Positions 59,448-64,000 of a stretch of 64,000 nt of DNA are shown in pieces. The notes beneath the pieces are model-generated. The model searched no databases. It saw only the letters and a program-made list of their open reading frames with translations, and was not told the DNA's origin. Origin of the DNA: an uncultured Eubacteriales bacterium (GTDB lineage Bacteria > Bacillota > Clostridia > Oscillospirales > Ruminococcaceae); NCBI GenBank assembly GCA_900319075.1, contig ONMZ01000001.1:62001-126000 (forward strand). Direction: 5' to 3'. The stretch's first letter is position 1. Every line of letters begins with the position of its first letter. Position numbers and translations under genes: made by a program.

Positions 59448-60053
59448 TCACCCCATAAGTTTTGAAAAGTTTTTGATTATTTTAAGTCCCGTTTCACCGC
59501 TTTTTTCCGGATGAAACTGGCAGCCGTAAACATACTTTCCGTCGCCCACAACAGCAGGAACACTTGACCCGTAGCTACAATGGGCATACAGGTTTTCCTT
59601 TTCACAAAAGGCTTTATAGGAGTGTACAAAATACACGAACTCGTCATCGCCAATGCCTTCGAGCAGCTTACAATCTTTATCGCATTCAAGCTTGTTCCAG
59701 CCCATATGAGGTATCACAAGTTCCGGCTCGTCCATTATATCAACATAGCCCTTGATAAGTGAAAGTCCCGTACATTCCTCAAACTCGAAACTTTTTTCAA
59801 ACAAAAGCTGCATTCCAAGGCATATCCCCATAAACGGCTTTACAGCTGCCTGATGTTTTAGCAAATCAACAAGTCCGCTTTCACTCAGCTTTTTCATCGC
59901 CCAGGGGAAAGCTCCCACACCGGGCAGGATAATTCCGTCAGCATTTTCAATATCCCTTGGACTGCTTGTCAGCTCTCCCTTGATTCCAAGGTAATCAAGG
60001 GCATTTTTTACCGAAAAGATATTTCCGGCACCGTAGTCGATAATAGCGATCAT
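59448..60053 (-). CDS. hisH: Imidazole glycerol phosphate synthase, glutaminase subunit
   Basis: Glutamine amidotransferase half of IGP synthase. The 201 residues have IDYGAGNI, LPGVGAF, the nucleophile cysteine in GICLGMQLLFE and the catalytic His-Glu in CQFHPEKS. The start is the ATG at 60053, inside a TGATG overlap with the hisB stop, 8 bases after AAAGGAG. It is followed by the methyltransferase gene rather than by hisA or hisF. Confidence 0.96.
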   Translation of the reverse strand: MIAIIDYGAGNIFSVKNALDYLGIKGELTSSPRDIENADGIILPGVGAFPWAMKKLSESGLVDLLKHQAAVKPFMGICLGMQLLFEKSFEFEECTGLSLIKGYVDIMDEPELVIPHMGWNKLECDKDCKLLEGIGDDEFVYFVHSYKAFCEKENLYAHCSYGSSVPAVVGDGKYVYGCQFHPEKSGETGLKIIKNFSKLMG

Positions 60054-60631
60054 CACAAAACTCCTTTTGTGGAAAGCACAGCTCCGCCGTTAACAGCGAT
60101 AGCTTGTTTCAGCGCATGAGCAGCGGCTTTGAATATAGCCTCACAAATGTGGTGATCGTTTTTACCGTACTCTTCTCTGATGTGTAAAGTAATACCGGCA
60201 TTAAACGCAAATGCTCTGAAAAATTCCTCAGTCAGACAGGTATCGAACTGTCCTATCCTATCTTCGCTGAACTGTGCATTGAACACAAGAAACGCTCTGC
60301 CGCTTATATCAAGAGAGCAAAATGCAAGTGCCTCGTCCATAGGAACATAAGCTGAGCCGTAGCGAGCGATCCCTGATTTATCTCCAAGTGCCTGGGCAAA
60401 TGCTTTTCCAAGGCATATACCTGTATCTTCAACAGTATGATGAGCATCAACGTAAAGATCTCCCTGGCACTTAACGGTCAGGTCGATACCGCAATGTACA
60501 GCTAAAGCAGTAAGCATATGATCAAAAAATCCGATCCCTGTATCAACGGAAACATTGCCCTTTCCGTCAAGGTCAATTGATAAAGTAATATCTGTTTCTC
60601 TGGTCTTTCTGTCGATCTGTGCTGTTCTCAT
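60053..60631 (-). CDS. hisB: Imidazoleglycerol-phosphate dehydratase
   Basis: Removes water from imidazole glycerol phosphate. The 192 residues carry the manganese-binding motifs [22 protein letters not shown] and the C-terminal [13 protein letters not shown]. It is the dehydratase only, without the phosphatase domain found in enterobacterial HisB, so histidinol-phosphatase must come from another gene. The start is the ATG at 60631, 6 bases after GGCAGGTG. It follows hisD by 23 bases. Confidence 0.96.
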   Translation of the reverse strand: MRTAQIDRKTRETDITLSIDLDGKGNVSVDTGIGFFDHMLTALAVHCGIDLTVKCQGDLYVDAHHTVEDTGICLGKAFAQALGDKSGIARYGSAYVPMDEALAFCSLDISGRAFLVFNAQFSEDRIGQFDTCLTEEFFRAFAFNAGITLHIREEYGKNDHHICEAIFKAAAHALKQAIAVNGGAVLSTKGVL

Positions 60632-60654
60632 AAATAACACCTGCCTGTAATTAT

Positions 60655-61950
60655 TTAAAACCTGACTTTTATGGAATTGGCATGAGCTGTCAAGCCCTCT
60701 TTTTCAGCTACATAGATTATATCGTCCTTGCCCTTTTCAAGTGCCTCGTGAGTGTAATAGATGAAGCTTGAACGCTTTTCAAAGCTTGTAACCGAAAGGG
60801 GTGAGAAGAACCTTGCTGTTCCGCTTGTGGGAAGAACATGATTGGGACCTGCGTAATAATCACCGAGAGGTTCCGGAGCATACTGTCCGAGGAATATTGA
60901 GCCTGCATTATCAAGTCTGCCTACATACTCCATAGGATTTTCAAAAAGCACCTCCAGGTGTTCGGGTGAAAATCTGTTAGCCATCTCGCAAGCCTGTTCC
61001 TTTGTATCGCAAATAAGTATTGCACCGTAGTTTTCAAGAGAATACTTTATAATATCCTTTCTTTCAAGCTCCTGCATCTGCTTTTCTATTTCCGCAACTG
61101 TCTGATCTGCGATAGAATCGCTTGTTGTTACAAGCACAGCGGATGCCAGTTTATCGTGCTCAGCCTGAGACATAAGGTCAGCGGCGATATATCTTGGATT
61201 TGCCTTTTCATCAGCCATTACAAGTATCTCGCTGGGCCCTGCAAACATATCGATATCAACAGTTCCGTACAGAAGCTTCTTTGCTGTTGCTACATAGATA
61301 TTTCCCGGTCCGACGATCTTATCCACCTTAGGGATCTGCTCTGTGCCGTAAGCAAGTGCTGCGATAGCCTGTGCGCCGCCTGCAAGAAAAACTCTGTCAA
61401 CTCCGCAAAGAGCAGCAGCAACAAGGATATCTTTATTTGGAGTACCGTCTTTAAGAGGCGGAGTGACCATAGTTATTTCCTTTACCCCGGCGATCTTTGC
61501 AGGGATAGCATTCATCAAAACGCTTGAAGGATAAGCCGCTGTACCGCCCGGTACATACAGACCGACCTTTTCAAGTCCTCTGACTTTCTGACCAAGCACA
61601 CATCCATCAGATGTACAGTTAACAAAGCTTTGTGCTTTTTGTCTTTGGTGGAAATCTGTAATATTCTCAATACAGTTGAGCAGCGCTTCAACAAGCTTTG
61701 GATCTGCTTCGGTCAAGGCATCGTTTATAACATCTCTTGGCACTTCATAATACTGAGGGAGCTTGCCGTCAAACTTCAGTGTATACTCATTAACAGCTTT
61801 ATCTCCATTATTTTTAACATTTTCAATTATATCGGAAACAACTGCTGTAATTTCCTTATTGGTTTCGCCGTTACGTTTTTCAAGCTGTTTAAAAAACTCT
61901 ATCTCATCTTTCCCGTTGGCGTATATTTTCTTAATTGTAAGTGAGGACAT
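60655..61950 (-). CDS. hisD: Histidinol dehydrogenase
   Basis: Last two steps of histidine synthesis, oxidising histidinol to histidine. The 431 residues have [42 protein letters not shown] and the zinc-site stretch [15 protein letters not shown] with a late [18 protein letters not shown]. Length is normal. AAAGGAG lies 7 bases before the ATG. It is preceded by a small membrane-protein gene instead of directly by hisG. Confidence 0.97.
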   Translation of the reverse strand: MSSLTIKKIYANGKDEIEFFKQLEKRNGETNKEITAVVSDIIENVKNNGDKAVNEYTLKFDGKLPQYYEVPRDVINDALTEADPKLVEALLNCIENITDFHQRQKAQSFVNCTSDGCVLGQKVRGLEKVGLYVPGGTAAYPSSVLMNAIPAKIAGVKEITMVTPPLKDGTPNKDILVAAALCGVDRVFLAGGAQAIAALAYGTEQIPKVDKIVGPGNIYVATAKKLLYGTVDIDMFAGPSEILVMADEKANPRYIAADLMSQAEHDKLASAVLVTTSDSIADQTVAEIEKQMQELERKDIIKYSLENYGAILICDTKEQACEMANRFSPEHLEVLFENPMEYVGRLDNAGSIFLGQYAPEPLGDYYAGPNHVLPTSGTARFFSPLSVTSFEKRSSFIYYTHEALEKGKDDIIYVAEKEGLTAHANSIKVRF

Positions 61951-61972
61951 ATGCTAACTCCTTTCAAAATTC

Positions 61973-62365
61973 TCAGAATATCAACTGCGGTCTTTTATCC
62001 TCGTTAAACAAAACCGTAACTGCACTGTTCGGAGCAACTCCGTGTGCTTGTGCATCTGCTATGGATACTTTAACATCGCAGCTGATTATCTTGTCTCTCA
62101 AATTCGGAAAATACTGATTGTAATACAATACCGTGAACCATACATACTGCTGGTTTTGTTTATTGACGTTATAAACATACCCTGCAACAGCTGCACCGTT
62201 TGGCAATCCCTCAACGGGTCTCATGGGAGTATTCATCAGATAGCTCTTTATATCCTCGCCAAGTGATGCTGCCATCTGCTCGTCATTTGCATTTTGTTTC
62301 TTAGCCAGATAAAAAACAACTCCTATAAATGCACCGACAATAGCACCTACTATTACATATTCCAT
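61973..62365 (-). CDS. Small membrane-anchored protein in the his operon
   Basis: I do not recognise this 130-residue protein. It begins with one hydrophobic segment (residues 1-22; Gly/Val/Ile-rich, ending in FYLAKK), then a soluble domain with YVYNVNKQNQQYVWFTVLYYNQ and VSIADAQAHGVAPNSAVTVLF, which suggests a beta-rich fold. The topology would leave the domain inside or outside depending on orientation; the KK after the helix suggests the domain faces the cytoplasm. AGGGGG lies 8 bases before the ATG. It is between hisG and hisD, 12 bases after hisG, so is expressed with the pathway. Confidence 0.78.
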   Translation of the reverse strand: MEYVIVGAIVGAFIGVVFYLAKKQNANDEQMAASLGEDIKSYLMNTPMRPVEGLPNGAAVAGYVYNVNKQNQQYVWFTVLYYNQYFPNLRDKIISCDVKVSIADAQAHGVAPNSAVTVLFNEDKRPQLIF

Positions 62366-62377
62366 ATATTTATCCCC

Positions 62378-63013
62378 CTACTTATCAAGTCTTTTTTCCA
62401 CAAGATCAACGAAATTCTCGATCTCATCTTGTCTGAGTTTCATGCTGACCATATTAACTATCAGTCTTGCTGAAACAGGGCAAACATCCTCGATTACCTC
62501 AAGTCCGTTTTCTTTAAGTGTTGTGCCGGTTTCTACAATATCGACTATTGCATCGGCAAGCTCAAGAAGCGGTGCAAGTTCCACAGAACCTTCGATCTTG
62601 ACAATATCCACATCCATGCCCTTTGCTTCAAAAAAATTACGTGTAACATTAGGATACTTTGTGGCAATTGTCTTAACATTGTAGCCTGAATAAAAATCGC
62701 TGCCTTTTTTGGCGGCAAGAGCGAATTTACATTTGCCAAATCCCAGATCTACGAGTTCAAAACACTTTCCTTTCATCTCCATGATCGTATCCTTACCCAC
62801 TACACCCATATCGCACACCCCATGTTCAACATAGGTGATAACATCGTTAGCCTTGGCAAGGACGACTTCCAGATTTCCATCCGGGACCGAAAGGATCAGT
62901 TTTCTGCCCTTTTCACGTATAGATGTACAGTCGTATCCAAAGCCTTCGAGCATATTGACTGTATCTTTTTCCAATCTGCCCTTTGTAAGAGCAATACGAA
63001 GCGGTTTATTCAT
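62378..63013 (-). CDS. hisG: ATP phosphoribosyltransferase, short form
   Basis: First step of histidine synthesis, joining ATP and PRPP. The 211 residues have the short-form HisG pattern: IALTKGRLEKDTVNML, CDMGVVGKDTIME and EGSVELAPLLELADAIVDIVETGTTLKENGL with the PRPP loop. It lacks the C-terminal regulatory domain of the long form, so it needs HisZ, which is encoded just upstream. The start is the ATG at 63013, 8 bases after GGAGG. Confidence 0.96.
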   Translation of the reverse strand: MNKPLRIALTKGRLEKDTVNMLEGFGYDCTSIREKGRKLILSVPDGNLEVVLAKANDVITYVEHGVCDMGVVGKDTIMEMKGKCFELVDLGFGKCKFALAAKKGSDFYSGYNVKTIATKYPNVTRNFFEAKGMDVDIVKIEGSVELAPLLELADAIVDIVETGTTLKENGLEVIEDVCPVSARLIVNMVSMKLRQDEIENFVDLVEKRLDK

Positions 63014-63034
63014 CTTTTTTACCTCCATTTACTC

Positions 63035-64000
63035 TTACTCTGACAAAGGGATCACAGATACATCATCGCCAATTACAGCAAGTTCTTTTATGCCATGCTT
63101 CTTTGCATATTCTTCACTTTCCTCACGGCTGTCAAAAAGTGAATTTTCAGCCCTTATCCCTTTATTTTGCAAGTCAAGAACATATCTCATCGCATCTACC
63201 TCATGACCTGCCTTGCCAAAGACAAGGACCTGTGTGGTTTCGGCCTTTTTACTGTTTCCGCAAATTATCATATGCTTGGCTGCGCTGTCAACATTAACGC
63301 CGAAGCCAACGGCATTGCATTGTCTGCCAAATTCACCGACCAGATTATCATATCTGCCCCCCTTTAGGACAGCCTCACCGATCGTAGACAGGTATCCTCT
63401 GAAAACAATGCCTGTGTAATAATCAATATGGCTGACTATTCCCAGGTCAAGGGAGATCTTTCCTTCATAGCCAAGTGAAGAAAGACTGTTGAATACCTCA
63501 CGAAGATTGTCAAGTATATTACTTATCTTATCGTCAGTATAAAGAGCAGCTGCCCTGTCAAGAACGTCAACCCCACCGAAAAGCCGTGGAAGCTGTTTAA
63601 GGGCATTTACTACCTTTGTATCGCCGATATCATCAAGAAGATCATTGAGCACAGGATAATTCTTGGTGGATATAAGCGTTCTGATGTCCTCTTTAACATC
63701 GCTGTCAACATCAAGCTTGTCCATCAGAGTTTTGAAATATCCGATATGTCCGATCTCAAGTCTGAAGTTTTCGCTGTCAAATCCCGATAACGCTTCTACT
63801 GCAATTGAAAGAGCTTCATAATCAGCACGTTTTTTGTTTTCGCCGCCAAGAAGCTCGATCCCAGCCTGGGTAATCTCATCAGATCTTCCTTTAAGCAAAG
63901 CATTATTTTCATATACGCTCTGATTATAAAAAAGTCTTAAAGGAAAACCGGTATCTTTCAGTCTTGAAGCAGCAAGTCTTGCAATAGGAATAGTTGAATC
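63035..64000 (-). CDS. hisZ: ATP phosphoribosyltransferase regulatory subunit (partial)
   Basis: Histidyl-tRNA-synthetase-like subunit that activates and regulates short HisG. The visible 322 residues run from the right edge to the stop. At the edge the motif-2 region DSTIPIARLAASRLKD, then LRLFYNQSVY, shows the class II synthetase fold, with further GGDGGYDNLVGEFG-like KGGRYDNLVGEFGRQCNAVGFG. The N-terminus (roughly 65-70 residues) lies beyond the window. Earlier in the protein than any internal start codon, the frame stays open to base 64000. It is the first visible gene of the histidine operon. Confidence 0.93.
   Translation of the reverse strand, partial: DSTIPIARLAASRLKDTGFPLRLFYNQSVYENNALLKGRSDEITQAGIELLGGENKKRADYEALSIAVEALSGFDSENFRLEIGHIGYFKTLMDKLDVDSDVKEDIRTLISTKNYPVLNDLLDDIGDTKVVNALKQLPRLFGGVDVLDRAAALYTDDKISNILDNLREVFNSLSSLGYEGKISLDLGIVSHIDYYTGIVFRGYLSTIGEAVLKGGRYDNLVGEFGRQCNAVGFGVNVDSAAKHMIICGNSKKAETTQVLVFGKAGHEVDAMRYVLDLQNKGIRAENSLFDSREESEEYAKKHGIKELAVIGDDVSVIPLSE

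Noticed and set aside
1..64000. tRNA, rRNA, CRISPR arrays, insertion sequences, prophage genes
   Set aside because: I looked through all gaps between genes and saw no cloverleaf-like tRNA, repeat-spacer pattern, transposase, integrase or terminal inverted repeats.

Overview
The window looks like a chromosomal stretch of a low-to-mid GC member of the Clostridia, most likely a Ruminococcus-like genus in the Oscillospiraceae. The evidence is the gene content and order (miaB-ylbF-mutS-mutL-miaA-hfq running into ylmE-sepF-ylmH-divIVA-lspA-rluD; hrcA-grpE-dnaK-dnaJ behind a CIRCE element; a short-form hisG with hisZ), the strong AGGAGG-type ribosome binding sites, and the many TTGACA-17-TATAAT promoters. 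Genus is an inference. I saw no rRNA, tRNA, insertion sequence, prophage or CRISPR array. Genes are tightly packed, and nearly every convergent junction carries a clear hairpin terminator.

Layout. 1-1145: rpsF-ssb-rpsR (rpsR cut by the left edge). 1167-5752: a RING/zinc-ribbon membrane protein, prfB without the usual frameshift, and proC with two membrane-protein genes (SpoIIM-like, YesL-like). 5780-8188: pfkA, a GNAT acetyltransferase and folT, with a tetrahydrofolate riboswitch directly before folT. 8247-12767: a PASTA protein whose kinase domain has lost all three catalytic residues, divergent from an LCP-family cell-wall ligase, followed by a zinc-ribbon membrane protein. 12799-17680: a divergent type II topoisomerase pair (parE-like, parC-like) plus a small unknown gene. 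17761-20436: a zinc-type ArsR/SmtB repressor and a P-type metal exporter. 20440-26103: a sugar O-acetyltransferase, then the heat-shock operon. 26230-30788: valS, a 61-residue protein, a YmfI-like reductase, sfsA. 30859-34486: two Ser-rich lipoproteins and a FIST-GGDEF protein. 34555-39256: pheA-ispF, a DAHP synthase, and an ECF sigma/anti-sigma pair.

39308-55406 is one long leftward series: miaB, ylbF/ymcA, mutS, mutL, miaA, hfq, an HlyD-like adaptor, ylmE, sepF, ylmH, divIVA, lspA, rluD, a HAD phosphatase and a split transketolase. A consensus promoter precedes miaB, and one hairpin after divIVA probably divides the series. 55423-64000 is a histidine operon read leftward (hisZ, hisG, hisD, hisB, hisH, hisF, hisI, hisE) with four non-his genes interspersed and no hisA. 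A Cys-rich protein of unknown function lies downstream of it.

The most notable items are the PASTA pseudokinase and its neighbours, the missing hisA with a methyltransferase gene in its usual place, the bacterial RING-type membrane protein, and several small conserved-looking genes without an assignable function.
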